A DNA stretch of 64,000 nucleotides from Lagopus muta. Taxonomy: Eukaryota; Chordata; Aves; Galliformes; Phasianidae. A model generated the notes under the pieces. It saw only the letters and a list, made by a program, of their open reading frames with translations, was not told the DNA's origin and did no database searches. Location of the stretch: assembly GCF_023343835.1 (NCBI RefSeq), contig NC_064434.1:6553505-6617504 (forward strand). The letters are read 5' to 3'. Position numbers and translations under genes: made by a program. This document shows, one piece after another, positions 1 to 10,690 of this stretch. Position 1 is the stretch's first letter, and each line of letters opens with the position of its first letter.

Positions 1-610
1 ATGGTACATGGTTGGATAGGACATGATGAGATGAGGTGGGACATGGTGGGATGGGACATGGTGGGACTTAATGGGATGGGACAGGATGGGATGGGACAGG
101 ATGGGATGGGATGAGATATGGTGGGATGGGATAGGATGGGACATAACAGGATGAGACATGGTGGGATGGGACGGGATGGGACATGGTGGGACTTAACAGG
201 ATGAGACATGATGAGATGGAGATTCGGGATGGAATGGGAATGGGAAGAAGCATAATAGGATTTGATGGGGTGAGATGAGATGTGGTGGAATGGGGAGTTG
301 GATTGGGACAGGATGGGACATGGTAGGGTGGGGAGATGGGACAAGATGGAACATGATGGGATGGGGAGCTAGGATGGAGCAGGATGAAAGATAGTGGGTC
401 AGGATGGGATGGGACATAATGGAATGGGACATGGTGGGATGGGATGGAATGGGATGGGATATGGTGAGATGGGACATAATGAGATGAGATAGGATATGAC
501 GGGATGGAGACTTGAGATGGGATGGAAATGGAATAGGGCATAGTGGGGTGCAATGGGGTGAGATACAATGGGATGAGGAGTTGGACTGGGACAAGATGGG
601 ACACAGTGGG
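1..610. repeat. Purine-rich minisatellite in a SLC30A3 intron
   Basis: About 600 bp of degenerate tandem units built on GGGATGGGACATGGT, with GATGAGAT and GGGATGGGAATGG variants. The + strand is almost free of C runs, so the two strands are strongly asymmetric. It ends just before the splice acceptor at 646 and therefore lies in an intron of the zinc transporter gene. It yields long open frames on both strands, rich in His, Pro, Ser on the minus strand, which are artefacts of the repeat. The left end of the array is outside the window. Confidence 0.9.
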
Positions 611-646
611 ATGGAATGCTGTGCCAGAGCCCGGTGCCACCCACAG

Positions 647-1953
647 GTGGGTACCTGGCGCACAGCCTGGCCATCATGACGGACGCAGCCCACCTGCTGA
701 CAGACGTGGGCAGCATGGCCGTCAGCCTCTTCTCGCTCTGGGTGTCCACCCGCCCACCCACCGCCACCATGACCTTCGGCTGGCACCGCTCGGGTGAGGG
801 GGGGCTCAGCCCTGGGGCTGCCTGCAGCGAGGGATCCCGCTGACCCCCTCCTGCCCCACAGAGACGCTGGGCGCGCTGGCCTCCGTGCTGTCCATCTGGG
901 TGGTGACTGCGGTGCTGCTCTACCTGGCGGCCGCCCGCATCCTCAGTGCTGACTACGAGATCGAGGCGCGCACCATGCTGGCCACCTCTGCCTGTGCCGT
1001 GGGTGCCAACCTGGTGTACGTCCCCTCCATCCACCCCCAGCCCCAGATGTGCCCCACGGCCCCGGTGCTGAGCGATCTCCTCCCCACAGCATGGCCTACG
1101 TCCTGCACCAGGGCCACGGGCACGGCGTGGGGGGCTATGAGCAGCTGGAGGGGGGCTGCCTGCCCAGTGCCCCCCTGCCCGGCAGCACCAGCGTCCGTGC
1201 CGCCTTCGTGCATGTGGTGGGGGACCTGCTGCAGAGCGTCGGCGTCCTGCTGGCCGCCACCATCATCTACTTCAAGGTGTGGGGCTGGGCTCTGCCCTAC
1301 ATGGGGGGCACCGCAGCCCCGCAGCCTCACGCCATTCCTCCCCCCTCCTCCTGCAGCCCCAGTGCAAGATCGCAGACCCCATCAGCACCCTCTTCTTCTC
1401 TGTCTTCGTCCTGGGCTCCACCGTCACCATCCTCAGGGACGTCTTCAGGGTTCTCATGGAAGGTGAGGGGACTTGAGGGCTGCAGCCCCCACCCTACAGC
1501 CCTTCCCTGTCCTTCCCAGCCCTATGGGGAGCAGCTGTCTCCATCCCCAGCCCCAAATGGAGGAAGGGGCTGTGGGTGACCCCTTGGCGCAGGAGCCCCA
1601 CGGGGAATGGCAGCGACTGCAGTGACGGAGGAGCTGCTGGCAGTCAGCGGGGTGAGGGCCATCCATGACCTACACGTGTGGGCGCTGACGCCGAGCCACC
1701 CCCTGGTGTCAGTGCACGTGGCTGTGGGTAAGTGCCCCACACGCTGCTCACACCCCATGGCACAGCCAAGGCCCGTGGGGCTGAGTCACAGTGCCCACCA
1801 CCCCCAGATGCCACCGCTGACCCTGAGACAGTGCTGCAGGATGCCACGGGGCGGCTGCAGCAGAAGTTTGGCTTCGCTGCGTGCACGGTGCAGGTGGAAC
1901 GGTACCTAGAGGCAGCAGGGGGCTGCCCACATGGCCACAGCCCTCTGGCATGA
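647..1953 (+). CDS. SLC30A3: Zinc transporter ZnT3-like, last six coding exons (5' partial)
   Basis: Cation-diffusion-facilitator that moves cytosolic Zn2+ into vesicles in exchange for protons; ZnT3 loads synaptic vesicles. Coding exons 647-793, 862-1015, 1090-1276, 1357-1462, 1593-1727 and 1808-1953 all have AG/GT borders with matching phases and give 290 residues to the TGA at 1951. The zinc-site motif HLLTD (in [13 protein letters not shown]) and its partner HVVGD (in [13 protein letters not shown]) are intact. A His-Gly loop (HQGHGHG) follows, then the helix ending IYFKPQ and the cytosolic C-terminal domain (HDLHVWAL). The wording [14 protein letters not shown] and STADPE-like [10 protein letters not shown] fit ZnT3 better than ZnT2 or ZnT8, and its place beside GTF3C2 agrees with the human order. 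The N-terminal exons lie left of the window. The symbol is inferred; SLC30A family membership is secure. Confidence 0.85.
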
Positions 1954-2138
1954 GCCCCCCACCTGCTGTGGGGCTGTGGCAGCGCCTGGGGGCCACAGCT
2001 GCACCCTCCCCCCACTGCTGCCCCCACTGTGGGGCAGGGAGCAGGGCAGCGGGGAGCTGGAGCTTGGCCCATTCCTCTCTTTGTGTGTCAGTGTCTGTGT
2101 CTGTCTGTGTTCGTCCTGTCGTGCGGGGCTGCAGCCCC

Positions 2139-2144
2139 AATAAA
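2139..2144 (+). terminator. Poly(A) signal of SLC30A3
   Basis: AATAAA 186 bp after the stop codon of SLC30A3, at the end of a short GC-rich 3' UTR. The facing gene GTF3C2 has a candidate signal only about 70 bp further on. Confidence 0.8.
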
Positions 2145-2214
2145 GGTGTTGGAGAGCAGCCGAGGGCTCAGCATAGGGGAACTCCAATGACACCACCATT
2201 ACAAAACGCACCAC

Positions 2215-2220
2215 TTTACT
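2215..2220 (-). terminator. Candidate poly(A) signal of GTF3C2
   Basis: Read on the minus strand this is AGTAAA, a known weaker variant, about 275 bp past the GTF3C2 stop codon. No AATAAA is seen on the minus strand nearby, so the assignment is tentative. Confidence 0.4.
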
Positions 2221-2494
2221 GCACTGCTGCCACCACAGCTCAATGTGAGCGATTCCAGAGCCCCCGGCACCGGGGGGGGGGGGGAGAGGGGGAGCACAAG
2301 CACAGCCCCACGCACAGCCTCAGCCCAAGGCAGGGACACAGCAGCGGTCCCACTGCCCGCCCTGCACCAGCACAAAGCGCAGAGCACAGCACAGAGCCCT
2401 CTGGGCCCCAGGGGGACAGCAGGAGCACTGGATCCCTGGGGAAGGAGCACCAAGGGGGGCACGGAGCCCCCACAGCCGCAGCGAGGGGCCGGGG

Positions 2495-5400
2495 TTACTC
2501 GGAGGGGGGGCTCACAGGAATGCCAGGGTGGGAGCTGTAACGGGCACGGCTCTGCGGCAGCAGCTGTGGGTCCACAGCAGCTGCCAGCCCCGCCAGGCAG
2601 TGCAGGCGCACGATGCCTGCCTGTCCCCCTGACACCAGCCAGCCACACGCCTCCAGGTTGGGGCTAAAGCGCACCTGCAGGAAGGAGTTGTCAGAAGGGT
2701 GGGAAGGGAGCCCCACACCCTGGAGGTGGCACAGGGAGCTGGGTTGGGAGGGGGGGCTGCCTCACCTTGTGTAGGGCTTCCAGCTGCAAGCGGTCGAGGC
2801 TCAGCTCTGCTTTCCCCTCTTGTTTGTGCATCCGGCGCATGGGCTCACGGCTGGGGAAGTTCTTGAAGCTGCGCTGTGGGGTTGGGGGAAGGCAGGCAGT
2901 AGGCACACTATGAGGTGCAGGGGGTGGCACCCCCACACCCTGCCATAGCCCCCAGGCTCTATTCTGGTGCTGGGTGAGGTGAACCGTCCCCATCCCACAC
3001 CTCACTCCTCAGAGGTCTGTTCTGCCCCATACTCACGGCTCTAAGATTGAGCAAGGGGTGGGAGCCACACCATCACCCCCAGTCCCACTGTTCCCAGCTA
3101 GGAGGGCCCATCTCCCCCCCATCCTTCATACCAGATCGGTGTCCCGGAACCGCACGTAGGCTGCGGCCACCATCTCGCTGTATTGCCGGGTCCTGGGCAG
3201 CACTGGCTCACTGCTCCCTGGCACTGCAGTGCTGCAGGGCAGCAGGTCAGCTTTGTACACCGGCTGGGGGAGAGAGGAGGCTGAGGGGCAGGTCCATATC
3301 CTTCTGAAGGGACTATGCCCAACTCTGAGGCACCTCAGGCCGAAGGGCAGAGGACAGGGCGAGGAACCCAGCCCCAAAGTCTCATTGCAGTGCCCAGACG
3401 GGAACACAGAGCAGCACTTTTCCATTGATGCAACTGCCCCCCAGCCCCTTAGTGCCTTACAAATCTGCGGTCCGAGGAGCGCTTGACATTGAGTGGGTTG
3501 ACAGCCAGGTCGGGCAGCACCGCAGCCACCAGCTCGCCTGTGATGTCCCCAGCAGCCACCGTGTTCAGCCAGTCCGAGCCTGAGATGCTCTGTGGGAACA
3601 GAGGAGCTGGGAAGCAGCTCCCAGCAGTGATGGTGCCATGCCCCAGCGACCCGTGGGATTGCTCCACAGGACGGAGCCGTGTCTGCCCCTTACCCACACA
3701 GTCCCCTTGCGAGGGGCCACAAAATACGCCTTGTAGCCCAGGTACCCAGCGTCGATGTAGTGGATCCCACAGAGACCATAACTGCAACAGAAAAGGGTGA
3801 GGGCTGAGCTCAGAGCACAGCTATGTCCCAGCCTTCCTGCCCTCAGCGCGTTGCCTCTTGGAGTGCAGGAGCCCACCCATCTTCTGGAGAGCCCCCAGCA
3901 CTCACGAGGCATAGCAGTTGTCCTGGGCCACGGTGACACCGTTGTAGGGCAGCAGCCAGGCCACCTCAGTGCTGAGGAAACGCTTGATGCTGTTGATGGG
4001 TTCGTAGAGGCGCCGCAGATCCCAGAATTTGATCTTTCGGTCGTTCCCTACCGTGACCAGGAAGTTGCTGAGAACCAGGAGAGAGGCGGCACTGAGACCC
4101 CAGGGCTGAGCTGTGCCATCAGCTGCACGCCACAGGGCCCTCACCCCAAAACCATCCAGCGTCTCAGGCACTGTTAGCCCTGAGCCCAGCAGCAGGAGCA
4201 ATTCCCCAGCCAGTAGCAGCTCTCACCTGTTGGCTTTGCACCACTCGATGCTGCGCACGGCGTGGTCGTGGGCCAGGAAGCACTGAAAAGGGTACAGCTG
4301 GAGGGAGCCGTCGGCGTGGGACACGCGCTGCAGTGGGGATGCGGTCAGCAGGTTCCAGATGGCCACTGTGCCTGCAGGCAGAGGTGTGCTGCTGTGGTGA
4401 GCCACCCTAGCACCAAAGGTTGAAGCACAAGGGGCAAGAGCTGCTCCCTGAAAGCGGGGACTCACCATCATAAAATCCCGCCGCCAGGTGCTGGTGGGGC
4501 CGGGAGGGCATCCAGGAGAGGCTGAAGCACTGCCCACATTCGGTTGCGCTCCCTGCCTGGATGGAGCCCACCTGCAGTGTGGTGGTATGCTGCACCTGCA
4601 GGGAGAAAGGACACAGGTAAGGCCGCATTCCAGCACTGCCTATCTTGGGAGTGGGAAACACGCAGGGGTGGGAGCACGGTGCTGGGGGCAGCGAGCTCTG
4701 CAGGCTTCCTGGTGCCCCCCAGCTCTCTGCCTGCAGCAGGCAGGAGGCACATTAGGGCAGCAGCAGGGACACTGACCTTGCAGATGATGTGCTTGTGGGG
4801 GGACCCATCTGGAAGAGAGCAGAGGGAGGTCAGGGCAGGAACTTCTGGCAGCCTTGAGCTTGGCACAGCGCTCCCATGTCCCTGCCCATCCTGCTCAGAG
4901 CAACGTCCCCACACAGCCCAGCACTGCTCTCCAGCACCCCAATGTCACACACACACACACCGAGGTGCCCGCAGGATCCCCAGCACCAGCTCACGGCCCC
5001 TCCAGCAGCACCACGAGTGCCGGGGGGGGACGATGAGCTCCATGCCCTGCGCTCAGCAGGAATCCAGGCACGTCAGCACCCCGCGCACCGCAGCGGAGGC
5101 GGGAAGATGCAGAGAGCCATGCATCATCCCCGGCACCGCAATCACTGCGGGGTCATAGAGGTGGGAGCACCGAGGCCCCGCACTGCACCAAGCCCACGGC
5201 AGCAAATCGACGCCGGCATCCGACGCGACGCGCAAGGATGGGACGTGATGCCGCAGCACGGCCGCACCCGGCTGCTCCGTGGGAGAGCTGCAGGCTGGGG
5301 AAGGATCCAACCCACCCCACGTGGGGCTGCGGCAGCAGCGCAACCCATCCGGAACCAGAGCACGGATTGGGGCTGGAGACACGGGAAACCCATTTCCCAT

Positions 5401-8400
5401 TGTCGGAGGCGAGCGGATGGATGGGGGCTGTCAGCTGCGGCTGAGCGGCCACGAGCAGCTCATCAATCTCACGCGGCTGCCGGCAGATGGGAGCATTACA
5501 AGGACCATTGGGCAGCGCCAGACCTGATCGGAGCTCCGATCCCAGCCACAACGTGCAGCTGCCAGCCAGGAGCAAGGAACACGCAGCTCTGCTTCAACGC
5601 GGCTGCAGCCACGCTCCAGCTCCAGGCTTCCCAAAACTCTGGGCACAAAGGGATGAGGGCGGCGTGGCTCTTCCTACCTTTTACCTGGGTTCTCGTGCAG
5701 CTCTGCAGTGCGCCAGGGTGCGGGAGGGCGTACAGCACCACGCTGCCATCTGAGAAAGCAGCAGCCAGGAGACCAAGCCGGCTCATCTGTGGGTGCTGTG
5801 GGACAGGCACAGGCTCTCAGCCTACCCCTGGTTTTTGAAAGGAGCCTCGGGATCACCACGTTCTGCTCAGAGAAGGCAGTGCTTTGGCAGACACAAGCAG
5901 GGAAAACCCAAGGCCAGCCTGCACACCCACCTTTGAGGAGCTGCTAGGAGGCTCCCAAGCGCCGCTGGGGCAGAACTTCATGTCCCAGACACAGCCATGA
6001 TCAGCAGCGATGGCGTAGGCCAGTCCAGCTCTGTCAGCAGAGCTGTAGGTGGAACCATGAAAAACGCTGGAGCTGGAGAGCAGCAGCCCCACCACTGGGA
6101 CACAACAGCCCCATGCTGTCCCATCTTCTCCACCACTCACCCCTCCTGCAGCGTGCCCAGGCCCCAGAGTTGCAGCAGTGCGGGGCCCTGGTGCAGCCCC
6201 ACCACACTGTGAGTTTCCTCCATGGTTCTGTGGCAGTACAGAGCCACGTACTGCGCGGCCACTGCACCCTCTGGCGTCGGGCACCACTCCATGGCCCAGA
6301 TGGGGCCGCCCACAAAGAAGGCTGCGTCCCGGCGCTCCTCGTGGGGCTGCAGGGAGCTGAATCTGTGGCAAGGAAGGGTCAGGGCACCAGGCAACAGGGG
6401 CTGCATGTGGCAGGACCCCAAGATTGCCTACTGACCTGTTTAACCTGTATAAAGCACCGCCATCTTCAAGGCCCTCCCGCTGGATGGAGAAAAGTGGAGA
6501 CTTCTCCTCCACCGGCAGGTATGGGGCAGCTTCACTGGGGAGGAACGAGCGTGAAAGGTGCATCCTGCCCCTAACAGGGGGTGATCTATGCCAGAGCTGC
6601 CCCCCAGCATTGTGTCCCCACACCCAGCCCCTGCCACTGCTGCCCACAGTACCTTTCAGAGAGACACGTCCAGTTCCGTGCCAAAGGGATCCAGTCAGGG
6701 AATTCCCACTGCGAGTGCACCTGCTCCCGCCTGCAGGGGATGCCACGGACATCAGCACAGTCTATGCTGGGCCCAGCAGCTGGGTCCTGCCCCACATGTG
6801 GCCCCTGGGAGGCTGCCCAGATGTGAGGATGCCCCCATGCTGTACCTATGCCTACAGTGCTTCACAGGATGCCCCCACGGCCCTCCCACCCCCACTCACA
6901 GGCTGCAGGTGAGGCTGGAGCATTTCTCCACTGGGGCCATGATGGAATTGTGGAAGCCATTGGGAGCAACACCACGGCACAGGGGCTTGGATCTCTGGGA
7001 ATGAGAGCAAAGTCAGGGCAGGGGACAGGGCAGCCAAAGGACTGTCCCCACCTGCCCAAACATCCCTGGATGAATCTCCCTGTAGTCTCCCAGCACTGTG
7101 TCACTATGCTAAGAAGCCTGACATCAGCTCCAGCAGCAGCCCAGGAGCACACTCACTCTCTTCCCACCAACTCTCACTCTTGGCTGCCTCTGCAGGAGCT
7201 CACACCCACCCTCACACTGTACACTACACTACTCCTACAGAATCCTGTTTCAGGGCACATCTGCCCAAAAGAGCTGGAGTGAGAGAAGGACACATTCACA
7301 AACACACAGCCAGCGACAGCACACTTTGTGACACTTGTAGCCCACAAAGCAAGCAGCAGTAGAGGAGAAGCTCTTCTCCTTACCCCTCCTGATGACGTCC
7401 TCACACTGTGCCCCCGGAGCGGCTCCAGTTCGGACTCCTCACTGAGTGCTGCATCACTTTCCTCCTCCTCCTCTGCCTGCAGCAGTACGTCCTTAGAGGG
7501 CACAAAATCGGCGTCCTGGGTGGGATCATCACTGTTGGCATCCTCCTCCTCCTTCTTTCTCCGACGCTTTCTCTGGACACGCTGGGGCTCCTGGGGGCCT
7601 TCGGTGGGAGCTGGGGGCTGGCACACAGATGTCAGCTCTTCTGCCAGTTCCTGGAGGTACAGCAGTGCCCTGTGACAGAGAGGCAGCACGTGGCAGTAAG
7701 TGGAGGTGCACCAGCAGCACCCATCTGTGTAACACAGCGGCACCCAGCCCAGCCCTAGAGTCTGTGGGAACCACCGAGAAGTACGAATGGAGCCACAATG
7801 GAGCCACAGGCTCAGCATCCCTCTCAGCACCAAGGGGCCCCATGGGGCTGCGTGGCTTCAACTCTGTACCTGTTCACTGGATCACTCAGAGCATCCCCCT
7901 CTCCATCCCAAGGACACCTCAGGGCCCACCCACATCTCTGTGGGCCCACACAGATCTATCCCCAGCCACTGACCCGCTCAGCCAGAGCTGATCCCCACAG
8001 CCCTCGGCTCCTGAAGCCCAACACACTTCCCAGAAGCGGGACGAAACCTTCCATGAACGGCACCCCAAAGCCGCCCGCCCGCCCCCCACAGCCCCGGCCC
8101 CGCTCACACTTTGGCCGCCCGCCGCCGGGGCCGCCCTCCAGGTGAGGTGTCAGAACCATCCCGGCCGTCCCGCAGCCCGCCGGGACCCGGCAGGCCCCGG
8201 GACAGCCGCAGCAGCACCTCGGCCTCGGGGCTCTGCGAGGCTTCCCCACGCCCATCCGCCTCCTCCAGGCCCGGGCCCTGCGGGCCGCTCGGCGCCTTAG
8301 GGCTGCGGACGGGCCGTTGCCGGGGTTTCACTCCCGCCTCCCCCGTAGCCGCGGGCGATGACAGCTCCCGGGGAGCGCCGCGACCGCGGCCCCGGCGGCT

Positions 8401-8448
8401 CCGTTCGCGGCAGCGCGGCCCGCGGGCCCCGGCGGCGCTGGACGCCAT
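2495..8448 (-). CDS. GTF3C2: TFIIIC subunit 2 (TFIIIC110), WD40 protein
   Basis: Subunit of TFIIIC, which binds the B box of tRNA-type genes and recruits TFIIIB and RNA polymerase III. Seventeen coding exons in transcription order: 8448-8108, 7669-7384, 6994-6900, 6730-6653, 6534-6436, 6362-6141, 6042-5931, 5786-5678, 4808-4777, 4595-4466, 4371-4227, 4067-3906, 3781-3694, 3589-3461, 3263-3132, 2873-2766, 2674-2495. They splice in frame to 815 residues against about 911 in human. The N-terminal third is basic and acidic low-complexity sequence ending [20 protein letters not shown], a strong family match. WD40 blades follow ([61 protein letters not shown]). The start is the ATG giving [10 protein letters not shown]; an upstream in-frame ATG exists but lies in the GC-rich leader. 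The 32-bp exon 4777-4808 is fixed by phase. Introns are short; the longest (4809-5677) shows nothing recognisable. Confidence 0.95.
4809..5677 (-). other. GTF3C2 intron, no feature recognised
   Basis: An 869-bp GC-rich intron with a short CA run near 4948-4963. Long open frames here are compositional and match no family I know. No repeat or RNA gene is recognised. Confidence 0.6.
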
Positions 8449-8559
8449 GCGGGGGAGTCCCGGAGCCGCACCCGAGGCGCTCAAGCCGGCGCCGCCCGCA
8501 TGGCTGCCGCCCCTCCGCCGTCGGCTACAGCAGTGCTCAACGCCGGGCCCGGAGCCCGC

Positions 8560-8650
8560 AACATGGCGGCGCGCGGCGCGCGGAGATGACGTCACGACAT
8601 AGAGATGTTCCGTCACGTGACAGGAGGCGGGACGTCTCTAACAATCATTG
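8560..8650. promoter_or_regulatory. GTF3C2 promoter core: YY1-, CRE- and E-box motifs
   Basis: Within 60 bp lie ATGGCGGC (YY1-type, 8563-8570), a perfect palindromic CRE TGACGTCA (8587-8594) and an E-box CACGTG (8614-8619). They sit 115-170 bp upstream of the GTF3C2 start codon in a CpG-rich stretch (about 7950-8640), which also borders the enhancer of the first U1 gene. Factor assignment is by motif only. Confidence 0.65.
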
Positions 8651-8698
8651 GGAGACAGAGAGATAGAGGCGGGAACTGCGCAAAAACGGGGCGGGGAT

Positions 8699-8730
8699 AT
8701 GCAAATCTACCGTATTGCATGCCGGGAGCG
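8699..8730 (+). promoter_or_regulatory. Distal sequence element of U1 copy 1: octamer plus SPH/Staf site
   Basis: A perfect octamer ATGCAAAT at 8699-8706 is followed by TTGCATGCCGGGAGCGC, an SPH/Staf (ZNF143) site in reverse orientation. It lies about 210 bp upstream of the U1 start, the position known for vertebrate snRNA enhancers bound by Oct-1 and Staf. The same pair recurs at the other two U1 copies. Confidence 0.88.
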
Positions 8731-8851
8731 CAGCGCCACACACAAAGAATCCACGTGGATCCCGGTGAGAGCCTCAGCGTGAGACTGCGTGCGGGAATCT
8801 GTGATGCGGAGAGCGGGCCAGGGAGGGGCGGAGGTGTGCGTTGAAGCGCGG

Positions 8852-8912
8852 GTCGCCGTGCGGTGCGGGCTGGTGGCGGGGCGTGGGGAGCGGAGCGGTG
8901 GGAGAACAAAGC
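8852..8912 (+). promoter_or_regulatory. Conserved proximal block (PSE region) of U1 copy 1
   Basis: The 61 bp directly upstream of U1 copy 1 recur almost unchanged before copy 2 (10630-10690) and copy 3 (11928-11988, minus strand). The SNAPc-binding PSE of snRNA genes lies at about -55, so it should be inside this block near its distal edge. I cannot fix its exact borders by eye. No TATA box is present, as expected for Pol II snRNA genes. Confidence 0.6.
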
Positions 8913-9076
8913 ATACTTACCTGGCAGGGGAGACACCATGATCAGGCAGGTGGTTTTCCCAGGGCGAGGCTCATCCCCTGCACTCCGGGTGTGCTGACCC
9001 CTGCGATTTCCCCAAATGCGGGAAACTCGACTGCATAATTTGTGGTAGTGGGGGACTGCGTTCGCGCTCTCCCCTG
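8913..9076 (+). ncRNA. RNU1: U1 spliceosomal snRNA, copy 1 (variant loops)
   Basis: Exactly 164 nt, the normal U1 length. The 5' end ATACTTACCTG is the perfect complement of the consensus 5' splice site. The Sm site AATTTGTGG (9037-9045) and the terminal stem-loop GGGGGACTGCGTTCGCGC are intact. Stem-loop I has the loop GATCAGGCAG (8940-8949) where human U1 has GATCACGAAG, and stem-loop II has CCTGCACTCC (8977-8986) where human U1 has ATTGCACTCC. These loops bind U1-70K and U1A. With a complete enhancer and 3' box it looks like a transcribed gene, not a retropseudogene. Open frames across it are spurious. Confidence 0.96.
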
Positions 9077-9085
9077 ACATCTTCG

Positions 9086-9098
9086 GTTTAATGACAGA
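9086..9098 (+). terminator. snRNA 3' box of U1 copy 1
   Basis: GTTTAATGACAGA, 10 nt after the U1 3' end, matches the vertebrate snRNA 3' box (GTTTN0-3AAARNNAGA) that directs Integrator cleavage. The same 13-mer follows the other two copies. Confidence 0.88.
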
Positions 9099-9359
9099 CT
9101 GGGTGAAAGAGGATGACGTGCAGACTGCTGTGGTGGCTGTGAGCAGAGCGCAGCTTGGACGCTGCCGAGCGAAGGCGCGTTGGGCTGGCGTGCAGCTGCG
9201 CCTGGCAGGATCGCGGAACAGCAGGAGCGCCTGCTGACAAGAGGCGTTCCTCGCGGGTCGGGGTTGGAAGCACTGCTGTGTCACGTCTGTGCAGGCGGCA
9301 CGGGCAGCGGGACCGAGTGCGCCCTCAGCGAGTCTGCAGGTGAGACCAAGCGGAGCGGT

Positions 9360-10120
9360 GCGGCTGCCAGAGGGAAGGGACGCCGTCCAGAGGGACCTGG
9401 GCGGGCTGGAGAGATGCGGGCTGGGCGGAGAACGGCTTGAGAGCAGCGCTGAGGAGGATTTGGGGCCGGCGGTTGATGGAAGACTCAACACGAGCTGGCG
9501 GCGTGTGCTCGCAGCCCGGAAGGCCGGCCGTATCCTGGGTGGCATCAACAGAAGCGTGACCAGCAGGGTGAGGAAGGTGATTCCGCCCCTCTGCTCTGCT
9601 CTCCTGAGACCTCACCTGCAGTGCTGCGTCCGGTGCTGGAGCCCCCAACACGAGAAGGACGTGGAGCCGTTGGAGCAGGGGCAGAGGAGGAACACGAAGG
9701 TGGTCAGAGGGCTGGAGCGCCTCCCCTACGGGAACAGGCTGAGAGAGCTGGGGCTGTGCGATGGGGAGGAGAGAAGGCTCTGAGGAGACCTTGTGGCAGC
9801 CTTCCAGTCCTGAAGGGCCTACGGGAAAGCTGGGGAGGGACTTTTGGTAAGGGCAGGTAGCGACAGGACGAGGGAAAATGGCTTTAATCTGGAAGAGGGC
9901 AGATTCAGACTGGATATCAGGAAGAAATTCTTCACTGTGAGGGTGGTGAGACACTGAACAGGCTGCCCTGTGAGGCTGCGGATGCCTCTGCATCCTGGGC
10001 AGCCTGCATCCCACAGATGCCTGTGCAACCTGGGCTAGAGTAAGGTGTCCCTGCCTACAGCAGGGGTTGGAACTACGTGAGCTTAAAGGTATCTTCCAAC
10101 ACCAACTGCTTTACAGTTCG
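9360..10120 (+). mobile_element. CR1 LINE 3' fragment (left arm and beyond)
   Basis: Translation around 9361-9783 gives the C-terminal part of the CR1 ORF2 protein (RDAVQRDLGGLERCGLG, LRPHLQCCVRCWSPQ, RLRELGL). The 3' noncoding part continues to about 10120, including CTTCACTGTGAGGGTGGTGAG and CCTGGGCAGCCTG. Mildly diverged and 5'-truncated, typical of CR1. It lacks a clean terminal 8-mer repeat. Confidence 0.85.
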
Positions 10121-10462
10121 GTGTTCTGTGAGTCAGCACCGCACACACTGCTTGCATCTGCATCCTGCATCAGCAGGAACGGAACGCGCGTGGGGGACCA
10201 GTAAGACCTTCAGGAGCACGCTGATCCGCACGGCCCCGCACCCTGCCGAGGATTGTCCCGCAGCTAGCGCCGGGCCAGCGGCTTTCAGGACGGCGGCGCT
10301 GCGCAGAGGGTGGAACCGGAAGCAGGGATCAGCCGCGGCGCGGAGATGCTGCGGTGCGACTGACTGGCGGGGGCGGGGCCATGTGGAACGGGGCGGGGCC
10401 ATGCAAAACTGCGCGCGCCTCGGAAGACCTGTGAGAGGGGCTGCAGCGGGAGAGGGCGGGCC

Positions 10463-10510
10463 ATGCAGATCAGTATGCAGATCGCTCCGCGCGCGGCATG
10501 CCGGGAGCGC
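10463..10510 (+). promoter_or_regulatory. Distal sequence element of U1 copy 2
   Basis: Two degenerate octamers ATGCAGAT (10463-10470 and 10474-10481) precede an SPH/Staf site GCGGCATGCCGGGAGCGC. The second octamer is about 217 bp before the U1 start. Copies 1 and 3 have a perfect octamer here, so copy 2 may have a weaker or doubled Oct-1 input. Confidence 0.75.
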
Positions 10511-10690
10511 ACTAAACAAGGAACGGAACGCGCGTGGAGCCACATGGGCGCAGCGTGTGCCTCCGTGCGGAAATCTTGGCGCGGGAATCTGTGCACGACC
10601 GCGGCACAGGGTGGGTGTTCGGGGCGCAGGTCGCCGTGCGGTGCGGGCTGGTGGCGGAGCGTGGGGAGCGGGGCGGCGGGTGAACAGAGC

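Larger units (their letters stand above)
8713..9941 (+). repeat. Left arm of a 1.2-kb inverted duplication carrying U1 copy 1
   Basis: This arm recurs in reverse orientation at 10940-12125 at near identity over most of its length. It includes the SPH site, proximal promoter, U1 gene, 3' box, a spacer and the first part of a CR1 element. Similarity falls off upstream of about 8775. The CR1 continues past the arm end here but not in the right arm, so the left copy keeps the older junction. Confidence 0.88.

Noticed and set aside
68-1034. Long His/Pro/Ser-rich open frames on the minus strand
   Set aside because: They translate the antisense strand of the minisatellite at 1-610 and antisense of SLC30A3 exons; low-complexity and without family resemblance.
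4876-5838. A 320-codon open frame on the plus strand
   Set aside because: It is antisense to GTF3C2, spanning an intron and two exons, with composition-driven sequence and no recognisable domain.
8613-9548. Open frames of 200-311 codons across the U1/CR1 cluster (also 10077-10858 and 11334-12173)
   Set aside because: They read through U1 snRNA genes, their promoters and CR1 sequence. GC-rich sequence leaves few stops; the peptides recur only because the DNA is duplicated.
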